A DNA stretch of 64,000 nt, taken from positions 1 to 64,000 of the forward strand of contig RSEH01000139.1 in NCBI GenBank assembly GCA_006503475.1, given 5' to 3'. Positions 29,722 to 39,135 of the stretch are shown piece by piece; positions within the stretch are counted from its first letter, which is position 1; each line of letters starts with the position of its first letter. The position numbers and the translations under genes are program-made. Origin of the DNA: Stentor roeselii (taxonomy: Eukaryota; Ciliophora; Heterotrichea; Heterotrichida; Stentoridae). The notes beneath the pieces are model-generated. The model was not told where the DNA came from. It worked only from the letters and a program-made list of their open reading frames with translations, and ran no database searches.

Positions 29722-30669
29722 CTAGTTAATTGGCCAGGCCAGTAGGTACTTGATTAGTGTTCCGTATCCTTGTCCGCATCCAAAAATGTTTTCATTGCAA
29801 GACTGGATCTTTTGAACTGCTGAATTACAATAGGCGATGTTTCCTAGAAATCTTAAGAGGAGTTCTTTCACTCCTTCTACACTCATAGCACTCCTGGTGT
29901 TTTCCTTTAGTAGTTCAAAGTTGCAGTTATTCATGTAGTTAGTTTTGCCAAAGGTCAAAGAGTCCGCCATATTTCCAAAGATCGTATTGAACCCAGACAT
30001 ATCTTTGCTATTGATTTTGCTGAAATCATTAGCAGCTGGAATAGTCGAATTCGCGAATTTAAGTAAAAACCCTGCACAAGGTCCTAACTTGCGGTTATTC
30101 GCACTAAGTCCATTAACAAACCCTTTCCACCAAGTCTGATAAACATTCTGATCAAAAGCCTCGAAGTTCATCGAAAGTACCTGTTGTTCAAAAGGCACAA
30201 GAATCAAAGTAATCTGTCCAAGGGCCGCTCCAGCCCCAGCCCAGTCTTGTGCAGAGTATTTTTTCCCGAACTTCTCGAAAAGGCTCTTAACTTGCTGACT
30301 GTGAAACAAAAAGTTGACCTGGTACCAAAACTGTCCTTTTTCATTAAGGCCTTCATTGAGTGAGACCTGGACCTGGTTCAACCCGCACAACTCGCAGCTG
30401 ATGACCAGGTTGTAAAGAAAAGTCTCGTAGGACTGCAAAAGGCCTGAAAAGTCGAGGGTCAAGAGGTAACCGTAGGAGTTTGCCAGGTTTTTGTCGAGGG
30501 TTGCCTGGATTTGAGGCGTCAGACAGGTCGACATTTGATAAGTCGAACCTGTGTAGGTGTTCATGAAGGACTGGAGAAAGGTCTGAAGGTCTTGGTAGTT
30601 ACCTGATGGACCGCTTAATGTCAGTGACTGAGAGATTGAGATGAGAAAGATCAGAACATATTTGATCAT
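29722..30669 (-). CDS. Secreted cysteine-rich protein with an internal duplication
   Basis: 315 aa with a signal peptide (MIKYVLIFLISISQSLTLS). The mature chain seems to be two related halves (about 25-165 and 166-315). Each has an early Cys-x-x-x-hydrophobic block, a mid Cys segment and an end block with Gly-x-Gly..G near hydrophobic residues (WAGAGAALGQITLI versus FGCGQGYGTLIKYL). The second half also matches the single-unit protein at 6130-6651 (KGF..GL, GPCAGFL, NCNFELL, and the FGCG end). They belong to one secreted family I cannot name. The start context is standard. Confidence 0.85.
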   Translation of the reverse strand: MIKYVLIFLISISQSLTLSGPSGNYQDLQTFLQSFMNTYTGSTYQMSTCLTPQIQATLDKNLANSYGYLLTLDFSGLLQSYETFLYNLVISCELCGLNQVQVSLNEGLNEKGQFWYQVNFLFHSQQVKSLFEKFGKKYSAQDWAGAGAALGQITLILVPFEQQVLSMNFEAFDQNVYQTWWKGFVNGLSANNRKLGPCAGFLLKFANSTIPAANDFSKINSKDMSGFNTIFGNMADSLTFGKTNYMNNCNFELLKENTRSAMSVEGVKELLLRFLGNIAYCNSAVQKIQSCNENIFGCGQGYGTLIKYLLAWPIN

Positions 30670-30765
30670 TTTTTTTATTAGACAACAATATGAATAAATG
30701 GATGAAAATAGATAGTGTTTGGATTGTTGATTTAATTTTGTTTATAGTTTGGGGTGAAGATTGGG

Positions 30766-31557
30766 TCAGTTGTTTTTCTTGTCTTCTGATGGATTGAGAT
30801 TATCATCGAGGTCTTGCAAAGTGATTTCTAGACCTTCTAGTCTTCCTAGGTACTCTAAGCAACTTAGGACTTTTTCTTTGTCTTTAGCAGACTCAACAAC
30901 CAACTGCGCAGCTCCTTTGCCATCATTATTTTTACAATTATAATCGACTTGGCACTTTTGCACTAAAAACTTCAAACAAGCAAGGTTGCAGCATTGACAA
31001 GCAACAAGAAACGAATTATTTCCAGTTTCCCGATCAACTTTATGAATATCAAGTTCTTCAGGAAGATCCTGAAACTCCTGAGTGATTCTATGAATATTCG
31101 CTAAAAATGTGATATTTCCAGCACGAATGAGGTTAAAAATTGTATTTGGAAGTGTTCCAATAATTAAAAACTGAGAATAGCTCGAAATATAAATCGGAAG
31201 ATAATAGTTTAAAAAATCCACAAACTGATTCTTACAAATAATTTCAATTCCAGTCGTCGACTCTTCACGAAAAGCATTTTCCATCAAAACAACACTAAGT
31301 TCTTTTCTCTCATACAAAAACTTAAAAACCTTCAGATGTCCAAGCCAAAGTGCAAAACCCAAACAATTAAAAGAAGCACTTTGAACCTTCGCCACTTCCA
31401 AAACATTCAATTCAGTTCCTTTATAACTCTCAATATTTTCAATCAAAGTGATATACCCTGAGAGTCTTTCCACATTATTAGCTTCAATGCAAATTTTAAT
31501 TGAATTTTTCAGGGTCTCGATACACTCCCTGCGATTTCCAGCAGAACAGCATCCCAT
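30766..31557 (-). CDS. Ankyrin-like protein with MGCC lipidation signal, 263 aa
   Basis: I chose the ATG at 31557 because it gives MGCCSAGNRREC, a strong myristoylation/palmitoylation signal; upstream in-frame ATG 31596 is possible. The body has degenerate ankyrin-type helix pairs. Examples are LGFALWLGHLKVFKFLYER and NSFLVACQCCNLACLKFLVQ followed by VDYNCKNNDGKGAAQLVVE. It is therefore probably a membrane-bound protein-protein adaptor. The stop is TGA. The tail is acidic (LDDNLNPSEDKKNN). It is divergently paired with the big channel gene, whose ATG lies 56 bp away. Confidence 0.82.
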   Translation of the reverse strand: MGCCSAGNRRECIETLKNSIKICIEANNVERLSGYITLIENIESYKGTELNVLEVAKVQSASFNCLGFALWLGHLKVFKFLYERKELSVVLMENAFREESTTGIEIICKNQFVDFLNYYLPIYISSYSQFLIIGTLPNTIFNLIRAGNITFLANIHRITQEFQDLPEELDIHKVDRETGNNSFLVACQCCNLACLKFLVQKCQVDYNCKNNDGKGAAQLVVESAKDKEKVLSCLEYLGRLEGLEITLQDLDDNLNPSEDKKNN

Positions 31558-31613
31558 AAATAATAAATTCAACAATCCATTCAGTCCTGCATCCATAAAC
31601 TCATGCAAAATTA

Positions 31614-34600
31614 ATGTCCTACCGGAAAACTTCCATCAGTAACTTGGTTCATTCGATATCTCTCGACGAGTCCATCGGGTTAGAAGCCAAGTTGACGTAT
31701 TTAAAAGGAATCATCCCTAAAGTAAGCTATTCTCAAGTCTCTCTCAACGGCGAGATTAAATGTGTCGCCATCACACCTGACGAGAGATTTGCCGTCGCTG
31801 GTCTGGATAATGGAGAAGTGCAGATCATCAGCATTGTCACCACTGATGAAGAGTTCGAGTCAGGGAAAGGGCTGAAGGGACACAAAGCGGAAGTTAAATG
31901 TTTGTGTGTCACTAATGACTCACAATGTGTGATTTCGGGAAGCTATGATAAAAATATCATCATTTGGAGCATCGTTGAACAGAAACAAATGGTGATGCTT
32001 AAGGGAAGTGAAGATAAGGTACTTTCTATGAGTATTTCGAAGGATAATACTTTATTGGTTTCAGCGTCTATTGACAATATTATTAGGATTTGGGACTTGC
32101 AGAAATTGGAACAGAAGACTGTTATTAGGAGTATTGAAGGTAATTGCTATGCTTTAGGAATCACGGCTAATAATAACTTTTTGGTGCTTGGGTGTAGTGA
32201 TAATTTCATTAGGTTTTGGAATATCGCTGAACATAGGGAAGAGGCGAAGTTAGAAGGGCATACTTGGCCTGTTTATAGTCTGGCTATGACCAGTGACGGT
32301 CAATATCTAGTCTCAACAGGTATGGACCACACAATCCGCAAGTGGAATATGAATACATACAAAGAAGTAATAGTCCTCGCAGAATCAAGTGAAACAATAT
32401 ATTCCTTAGCCATAACATCCGACAACCTTTATGTAGTTTTCGGAAAATACAACGGCGACATCGGAGTAGTTTCTCTTGATAAAGAAATGAGTGAAGTTTC
32501 AATTCCAGCTCACAAAGGAGTCGTTAACTCAGTTTGTGTCAGTTCCAGCAGCAAGTACATCGTTTCAGGTTCAAGAGACGGAAACCTGCAAATTTCTCGT
32601 TTGTCAGAAAATCCTGAAATTCAGGTACTCGAAGGGCATAAAAGGAAAGTTTACAGTCTTGCCATCTCGAATGACTCTCAGATGATGGCTTCTTGCAGTG
32701 ATGATCATACTGTATTCATTTGGAGACTGGGAGTTGAGGACTGTGAAGGGATTTTAAAGGGACATAAAGCTGCTGTTTATGCTGCTGTTTTTACTAATGA
32801 CTTGAAACATGTTGTTTCTGCTGGGCAGGACCAGGTGATTATTGTTTGGGATCTTAGTACTGAGAAGATTCAAGATGAACTTAAAGGACATGATGAAGCT
32901 GTCACTTGTCTTGACATTGATTCAAAAGACTCTACTCTTGTATCTGGAAGTAATGACAAAACCATTAAAGTCTGGGACCTGACATCAAAATCACTTCTCT
33001 ATACCTTCAAAGGTCACACAGAACGAGTATCATGTCTATGCACAAACCTTGACTTCTCTATAATCGCCTCAGGTTCAAAAGACAAAACCCTTCGCTTATG
33101 GAACATTTTAAAAAAAACAGAACAAAAGCGAGTTTTAGCCCACGACGAAGAAATAACATCAATAAAATTAATCAACAACAAAATAATCCCAGAAAAATCA
33201 AGAAAGTCTTCAAAGCACCTTCCATCCTTTGAAAGTCAATCCTCGATCTCAGAAGATTCTCCAACAGGTGACAAGATCATCACCTCATCAATGGACAAGT
33301 TCATAAAAGTATGGAACATGAACACCTTAGAGCAAGAATACGCTTTTTCATGTAAACGAGAAGTGTTTCGGATGTGTTTAAGCAGTGACAATGCTTATTT
33401 GTTTGTACAGACAGGGAAAAAATTTATTAATATGTGGAGTGTTCCTGATAAGCAAGAGTTGATAAGTTTGTATGAACAAAATGATTTGACTGCTCTTTCT
33501 TTGTCGCCTGATAAGAGGTGGCTGGTCTACACGAGTGGGGCCAAGATTTTCATGGTGAAGAGCCCTTTGAATAGAGATAACTCTTATACAGTGCTTCCTT
33601 ATACTTATAGTTACTTGTTTAAAGTACTTATTCATCGCATACTCAATAATGACAAGTCACAGAAAAATACCTTGTTTTCCACTTACTTCATTTGTCCTTA
33701 TAATGTATCTTTGCTTCATATTCTTACTTTTGCAAGTCATAATAAAATGCTAAAGACTGCTATTAAACATGGAGCTAAGTTCTTTAAAACTCGCTCGGGT
33801 GAAACACCCTTGTCTATTGCTTTGTCGAGAAAAAGTAAGATATGTGCTGAGATTTTAATCAAAATGTTCTGTTCGGATGACTTGTCAGAGAAACCTTATA
33901 TCTTCGAGTATCTGAAAGGATTACTTCCTGTTCTTAATCTGAGTAGTTTACCTTCTTTGCATATTTTGTATGAACATGCTTTTAATATCGAACAGTCTCC
34001 TGAACTGCCTACTTTCGGAACATTTGTGAAAAGTCCTCCTGTTCTTTTGATGAGTGATACAATTAAAATAGACCCTCATCTGTTTATTCCTGTGAAGCAA
34101 GAGATTGACCATACATTAACAGACAGTGAAGTCGAATTCCGAAGAAGTCAACTAAGCATCGACCTCTCTCCAGGCTCTAAAAAATGCATTCAATTCATGA
34201 GGTCTCTTCTGCAATGTTCAAACACTGAGATCTTCAGAACTGAGTTCATAAAAACTCTTTTAAAGTACAAATGGCGACAAATCAGGTGGGTGTTAATCTT
34301 GCAGGCCTGCTTGTACGCCCTGCTAGTAATCGACTTGATGATCCACACGCTTTACGACCGAAAAGCCATCGGTCCAATAATCGTCGAGTTATTCCTCAAC
34401 ACTTTTTTCTTAGCCTATGAAGCGTCTCAAGCCTTTTCAGGGATTGCGAATTATTTCACAGATGTTTGGAACATTTTAGATGCTTCTAGAATTATTGTGC
34501 TTTATTTGCATAGCATTTTGACGTTGATTGATGTGGAAAATATTGTTGAAGACGTTTTTTTGATGCTTTTGAATTTGATTGCTTGGTCACGGCTTATTGG

Positions 34601-35330
34601 TTATTTCAGGATTTTTGATGGGACTAGGTATTTGATTCATATGCTTGCTCAGGTCATTTCGGATCTTGGACCTTTTCTTGTTCTTTTTGTTTTGTCGAGT
34701 CTTGGAGCGACTTTCACGTTTTACTCGAACAGTTTTTTAAGTAATTTTGGGAATATGTTCTTGTCTACTTATGGAATTGCTTATGGGTCTTGGGATTTTG
34801 TGCAGGATAATGACTTGAAATATACGATTTTCTTCTGTGTTTCGCTTTTTAATACTTTGGTTTTACTCAATTTACTTATTGCTCTTATTAGTGATACTTA
34901 TCAGAGGGTTAGAGAACAGCTTGATATTGTTGATATGCAAGAATTGGCTGATATAATATTGGAAGTTGACAGTATCATGTTCTGGAATAGGCACAAAGGT
35001 CGAAGACAATATCTAATATCTTGCAACGTGGCCGGATCTCACAAGAAAAATAAAAATTTCGAGTCAGAAACCAAGCAAATCCTTAAAACACTTACAGAAA
35101 TCGACAACCGATCAAAACAAAATGAACGAAGCATGCAAAAACTATCGCTGTCAATAACGAAATTCGCCAGTACAAAAGTGACAGGAAAAAGTGACTGGAT
35201 AATTGAACTGATCAGCAGCATTAAGAATGATTTCAGCAGCTTGAAGACAGAAATGCAAGCAGAGATCAAACAAGTGAAACACGATATCTCGTCAGTCAAG
35301 TCAGAACTTAGACGGAAAACTAATAACTAA
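31614..35330 (+). CDS. WD40-ankyrin-TRP-like ion channel fusion, 1238 aa
   Basis: Residues about 45-660 carry roughly 13 WD40 repeats (typical ends are IIIWSI, IRIWDL, IRKWNM, IKVWDL, LRLWNI). An ankyrin-like region follows at about 695-790 (SLLHILTFASHNKMLKTAIKHGA). From about 890 to 1104 lies an ion-transport domain of TRP/polycystin style with six hydrophobic helices (first WVLILQACLYALLVIDLMI, last LFNTLVLLNLLIALISDTY) and a pore loop before S6. A coiled coil lies at about 1150-1238. Such proteins fit mechanosensory or calcium channels with a large cytosolic WD40 scaffold. Ion selectivity cannot be read. No break or intron is seen. Codon choice switches between G/T- and A/C-rich patches along the gene. 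Confidence 0.92.
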   Translation: MSYRKTSISNLVHSISLDESIGLEAKLTYLKGIIPKVSYSQVSLNGEIKCVAITPDERFAVAGLDNGEVQIISIVTTDEEFESGKGLKGHKAEVKCLCVTNDSQCVISGSYDKNIIIWSIVEQKQMVMLKGSEDKVLSMSISKDNTLLVSASIDNIIRIWDLQKLEQKTVIRSIEGNCYALGITANNNFLVLGCSDNFIRFWNIAEHREEAKLEGHTWPVYSLAMTSDGQYLVSTGMDHTIRKWNMNTYKEVIVLAESSETIYSLAITSDNLYVVFGKYNGDIGVVSLDKEMSEVSIPAHKGVVNSVCVSSSSKYIVSGSRDGNLQISRLSENPEIQVLEGHKRKVYSLAISNDSQMMASCSDDHTVFIWRLGVEDCEGILKGHKAAVYAAVFTNDLKHVVSAGQDQVIIVWDLSTEKIQDELKGHDEAVTCLDIDSKDSTLVSGSNDKTIKVWDLTSKSLLYTFKGHTERVSCLCTNLDFSIIASGSKDKTLRLWNILKKTEQKRVLAHDEEITSIKLINNKIIPEKSRKSSKHLPSFESQSSISEDSPTGDKIITSSMDKFIKVWNMNTLEQEYAFSCKREVFRMCLSSDNAYLFVQTGKKFINMWSVPDKQELISLYEQNDLTALSLSPDKRWLVYTSGAKIFMVKSPLNRDNSYTVLPYTYSYLFKVLIHRILNNDKSQKNTLFSTYFICPYNVSLLHILTFASHNKMLKTAIKHGAKFFKTRSGETPLSIALSRKSKICAEILIKMFCSDDLSEKPYIFEYLKGLLPVLNLSSLPSLHILYEHAFNIEQSPELPTFGTFVKSPPVLLMSDTIKIDPHLFIPVKQEIDHTLTDSEVEFRRSQLSIDLSPGSKKCIQFMRSLLQCSNTEIFRTEFIKTLLKYKWRQIRWVLILQACLYALLVIDLMIHTLYDRKAIGPIIVELFLNTFFLAYEASQAFSGIANYFTDVWNILDASRIIVLYLHSILTLIDVENIVEDVFLMLLNLIAWSRLIGYFRIFDGTRYLIHMLAQVISDLGPFLVLFVLSSLGATFTFYSNSFLSNFGNMFLSTYGIAYGSWDFVQDNDLKYTIFFCVSLFNTLVLLNLLIALISDTYQRVREQLDIVDMQELADIILEVDSIMFWNRHKGRRQYLISCNVAGSHKKNKNFESETKQILKTLTEIDNRSKQNERSMQKLSLSITKFASTKVTGKSDWIIELISSIKNDFSSLKTEMQAEIKQVKHDISSVKSELRRKTNN

Positions 35331-35359
35331 AGTTCAATGTTTACTTAATGAGTGACTAT

Positions 35360-36394
35360 CTAATCCCTTCCTCGGAAGTTGCTCTTACCGCGGAACCCGC
35401 CCCGGTCTCCTCCTCGGAAGCCCCCTCTGAAGCCGCCTCTGTCTCCTCCTCTGAAGCCGCCCCTATCTCCTCCTCTGAAGCCTCCTCGACTGCCTCCTCG
35501 TCCTCTAAATCCTCCCCTGTCACCTCCTCTGAAGCCTCCTCTGTCACCTCCTCTGAAGCCTCCTCTGTCTCCTCCTCTGAAGCCACCTCGATCATTGAAC
35601 CCTCTTTTGAACCCTCCTCTATCGCCACGGTACTGTCCTCGCCCACCTTCTCCGAATCTCACTGCTTTGTCTTCATATTTTTTCTGGAAAGGCTTTTTGC
35701 CTGAACCTTCTTCGTCATCATCATTCTCATCATCATCTAAACCTTGATCTTCATCGTCATCATCTTCATCATCATCTTCATCATCATCTTCCTGAGGAGC
35801 TGGCTGAGCCTTGGCTGGCTTACCTTGGTTTGCAGGTTTGGACTCAGGCTTATTTTGAGGTTTAGCTTTTACTGGCTGAGGTTTTTCATCACTTTCACTT
35901 TCTTCACTATCATCCTTAAGATTGTTTTTTCCACCAACTTTCTGAACTTCATCACTTTCTTCATCATCGTCATCATCATCATCATCATCATCTTCACTAT
36001 CACTCTCCTCATCCTTAACAACTTTGGCAGGTAGGGCACTATTCTTAACAGGTGCCTTGACAGGAAGAACATCCTCACTATCCTCCTCATCCTCTTCCCC
36101 AACAGAGTCATTATCAGCATCAGGTTCATAATACCCAAGTAAAGTGACAGTTCCGCTGCCTTCAAGCGAGAACTTAGTGTCTTGTTTGGTATTAAAGTAA
36201 AGATCCATAGGAACTGAAGACTGATCCTTTCCAAGAGAAGCAAGCAAAAACTTTTCCCCTAAATGATGGACCCAGAGAGTAGCCGAGTCGTTACCTTGAA
36301 TCAAAATCTGAGACAAGTGAAGCAAGTTGCATTCGTGAGTCTCTGAATTCAATGCAAGGTCTTGACCCTTGGATACTTTTCTGGCCCAGAACAT
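35360..36394 (-). CDS. Nucleoplasmin-like, acidic and RGG-repeat nucleolar protein
   Basis: 344 aa. Residues 1-90 match the nucleoplasmin-like (NPL) domain shared by HD2 proteins and FKBP39/FPR-type proteins ([10 protein letters not shown] at the start, [24 protein letters not shown] at the end). Then come acidic tracts (runs of Asp/Glu from about 93 to 230, including a near-uninterrupted [10 protein letters not shown]) and a C-terminal Gly/Arg region of more than ten GGFRGGDR-type repeats. NPL domains form pentamers that chaperone histones, and RGG regions bind RNA, so a nucleolar histone/RNA chaperone is likely. The C-terminal repeat DNA (35379-35640) is nearly identical between units, so length may vary between alleles. 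Confidence 0.9.
   Translation of the reverse strand: MFWARKVSKGQDLALNSETHECNLLHLSQILIQGNDSATLWVHHLGEKFLLASLGKDQSSVPMDLYFNTKQDTKFSLEGSGTVTLLGYYEPDADNDSVGEEDEEDSEDVLPVKAPVKNSALPAKVVKDEESDSEDDDDDDDDDDEESDEVQKVGGKNNLKDDSEESESDEKPQPVKAKPQNKPESKPANQGKPAKAQPAPQEDDDEDDDEDDDDEDQGLDDDENDDDEEGSGKKPFQKKYEDKAVRFGEGGRGQYRGDRGGFKRGFNDRGGFRGGDRGGFRGGDRGGFRGGDRGGFRGRGGSRGGFRGGDRGGFRGGDRGGFRGGFRGGDRGGFRGKSNFRGRD
35379..35640 (-). repeat. Tandem coding repeats (RGG units)
   Basis: Short repeating units of about 27 nt encode GGFRGGDR in the nucleoplasmin-like gene. On the plus strand this appears as cctctgaagcctcc-like repeats, which gives open frames of serine- or proline-rich protein on the opposite strand; these are not real genes. 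Confidence 0.85.
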
Positions 36395-37152
36395 ATTTAT
36401 ATGGTTGCAAATTCGTTAAAGCGTAATGGTTGTAAAGACTGCCAGACCTCATTCGATTTTTCTGACAATTCGAAAGATTTAAGGGGGGTAAGGGATTTTT
36501 ATTCAAGAGTTGAGAGGAAAAATGAGATGTTTTGGATGATTTTAAGTCAATTTGTTTTGAATTTAGATAATTGAGGATTTGGATACTGGGAATATTTGGG
36601 AAAGAATTTGGAAATTTTTATTATTGGGAAAAAATTTGAAGTTTTATGGGGTTTTTTGGAGTTGGAAAAAAATTAGAGGATTATGGATGGTTACTTGGAA
36701 GTTGGAAGATTGAAAAAAAATTCGAGGAGCTGGAATGATTATCTTGAATATGCAAGAGTAAATACCAAGCTTTGGATAATTTTACGACTTTTAAATCATC
36801 TAACCATTACTTTTAGGAGGGAAAAAAAATCATTTTTCTTCTAATAATAAGTTAATCTCATAAAGGAATATCTAAAAAAAATAGGATAAATCACATTCAA
36901 TTAAATCCTAATTTTCATGGCCTCTACTGAAATTTCATTTTCATTAACTCAATCATGACCTTAAATTCCCAACCTAAATAATTTCACTTCTAAAATCCAA
37001 TAATAATTTCCCCAAAAACCCTTAATTAAATAAAAAAATCCTAAAAACTCCTTCAAAAAATAAAAAAAATCTCAGACCTTCTAAAAATCCTCAAAAACAA
37101 CAAAAAAATTCTAATATTTCTCCAGATTTTCAAATTCTGTTCTAATAAAATC
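36395..37152. other. Divergent intergenic region with a strand-skew switch
   Basis: About 760 bp between divergent genes. The left half (to about 36760) is G/T-rich on the plus strand; the right half (from about 36880) is A/C-rich. Each side is therefore A/C-rich on the sense strand of the gene it precedes. No ORF or RNA gene is seen. Confidence 0.6.
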
Positions 37153-38316
37153 ATGGACTCTGATTCCTCCCTGCCATCGAAGCTAGAAATATCAAAACTG
37201 CGTTGCATTCTCGATAGTCTAGAAGATGAGATAAAGCTTTCCTACACCCAAACCCGTCCTAAATTCAACGACGAGGTTGAAGCCCAGTTGCGACATGCCC
37301 TAAGTGAAGTATCTCATCGAGAAAAAGACTTAATCGCGATAGTCGGTATTTCAAAGCATTTGATTCAGTCATATCAGGACCTGGAAGAAAAGTTCTTGAA
37401 ACTTCAGGAAAAATCAGAGACTTTGTCACAAAATCTCGAAAGTCTTAATTCTGAAAATTTTAAATTAAAGGAAGAAAATCAGCTGATGGAAGATAAGTAT
37501 TTAGAGACTCTTGATGATAAGAATAAATTGGATGAAGAGGTTCATCGACTTGAGTCCAGACTTCAAGTCATGAAAAGAGAAATGTCGAAGAAAAGTGTAA
37601 AGCTCAGTCTTGATATTTCTAATTATATGAGCGCCTCTGATGAGATCTTTGACTTGAGCTCACATTATAGAGAAGAACTGGAAGCTGGAAGAAGTAAGAA
37701 ATAAACAGATTATAAAAAAGACTCGGAAAGTAAAATACAGGATCTTGAAAATAAAATCAAAGAACTAAGAAAGACTGTCAAGGAACAAGAAAAAATCATA
37801 GAACAGATGAAAGAAGAAAAAGATGTTTTTAGTCATTCTTCACATGTACAGTCTACTGATGCTGATAGTTTTGTCTCTTCCAACAGGCCTAGACCCTGCC
37901 TAATTAAAACTTCTTTCACCAGGTTTGGATCTGAAGATACTGAAAACAACCTGGAGTCTTACAAAGAGTCTTTAGAAAGTGAAACTCTTATAAACACATC
38001 GCTTTGCACACCAATTAAAACTTTTGATATAGTTCCAGGGGATAAGATAATGATTTATGCGAAATCTGACCATTTCCAAGAGTTCACAGAAGAAATTTTC
38101 TTTAATATGGTGAGTTTTATTTAGACTCTCAATGCAATCAAAATTAATCTTCCGCAGTACTCAAGCCTTGGAGTTGACGCGAAAGACCTGTTTAGACTTG
38201 CTGTGAAATCAGGTATTCCTCTGCATAAATGGAACATGTGGATTGAGAGCCAACTCAATCTCTTATTGATTAAAAATAACTCCAAGTGTAGCATAATTCC
38301 AAGAGGCAAGCGATAA
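37153..38316 (+). CDS. Coiled-coil protein with two 15-nt introns, 377 aa
   Basis: Three exons (37153-37693, 37709-38109, 38125-38316). Spliced, residues 20-245 are largely coiled coil (QLMEDKYLETLDDKNKLDEE, then KIKELRKTVKEQEKII across the first junction). A Ser-rich linker follows, and the C-terminal part contains ordered sequence (VPGDKIMIYAKSDHFQEF, YSSLGVDAKDLFRLAVKSG, PLHKWNMWIESQLNLLLIK). No family is recognised. Both introns are needed: without the first the frame stops at 37704, and without the second at 38124. Probably structural. Confidence 0.9.
37694..37708 (+). other. 15-nt spliceosomal intron
   Basis: GTAAGAAATAAACAG. Phase 1. A at position 10. Restores the coiled coil. Confidence 0.92.
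38110..38124 (+). other. 15-nt spliceosomal intron
   Basis: GTGAGTTTTATTTAG. Phase 0. The only one of the seven starting GTG instead of GTA. A at position 10. Confidence 0.9.
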
Positions 38317-38329
38317 TAAATCTGAGTTT

Positions 38330-38820
38330 TTAGTTAAGATATTTAATTATTGGTTTAAGATATTCAACAATTTTATTGTTGAAGACTGAAAGTTTAGAAG
38401 AGTTGGGAATAGTTGTTGTTAAATTATCATTTTCTTGATTTTCATGCAGATTTTTCAGTGATTTTAGGAAAATATCTGTTTTTTCAACAGAATGAGTGAA
38501 ATTTATAAAGTTGCTTTTTTGGGTCACTTTGAAATAATTGTTTAGTTAACTTTACTTTGATTCATTCTGAGTTTCAAATGATATTTATTTATTATCGAAT
38601 TCTGCATTTTTGAGGAAACTAAACCGATTTTTACTTGGTTTTTCGCAAGGGGCTTGTGAAGCTGGACTTTAGGAAGAAGAACGCAGGACTTTGTTTGTTG
38701 TTTTTTATCTGGAGATAAGTTAATCGACCTGAGAAGTTGATCCCGGTAGCCTTGGCCAATTAAAGCGAAAGGTTTGAACTCTTTGATAGATCTCTTTGGA
38801 TTACTGTTCCCTCTTATCAT
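38330..38820 (-). pseudogene. Possible small gene in two unjoined frames
   Basis: On the minus strand an ATG at 38820 opens a 92-codon basic frame (KEFKPFALIGQGYRDQLLRS) to 38542. A second frame, open from about 38527 to TAA 38330, is also protein-like (TDIFLKSLKNLHENQEN). The second stop lies 13 bp from the stop of the convergent gene, as expected for a real gene end here. No 15- or 16-nt GT...AG intron fits between them, so either the gene is only 38542-38820 or it is broken. Function unknown. Confidence 0.4.
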
Positions 38821-39135
38821 CAAATTATATTGAAATAAAGCAAGTTACAGTCATTTACTTAAGTTTTATTATTTTCTTAATTTTCACTTAAACAGATAAT
38901 TTTGGGATGTTAGTTGATCTCATCATAATCTCAGGAAATTCCATTCATCTAGATATTCTAATTTCCATATTAAATTTTTCATAATTGTAAATAATTCCAA
39001 ATATTCATTTAAGTCTCCAAGTTTTTGTAATATTTATCCAAACTTCCAGTGAAAACTTTTATTATTGAAATTAATTATTGGAATTCAATTGAATTAAGTA
39101 ATTAAAAGCTCCATGAGTGATATAAATCTCATATA
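38821..39135. other. Spacer upstream of first CNG-type channel
   Basis: About 315 bp of AT-rich DNA with no gene seen. The channel's ATG is in the context CATATAATG. Confidence 0.6.

Noticed and set aside
35348-35747. Plus-strand serine- and proline-rich open frames
   Set aside because: They are the opposite strand of the RGG and acidic repeats of the nucleoplasmin-like gene; repeats open all frames.
35960-36000. ATC microsatellite
   Set aside because: It is the coding DNA for the poly-Asp tract and needs no separate explanation.
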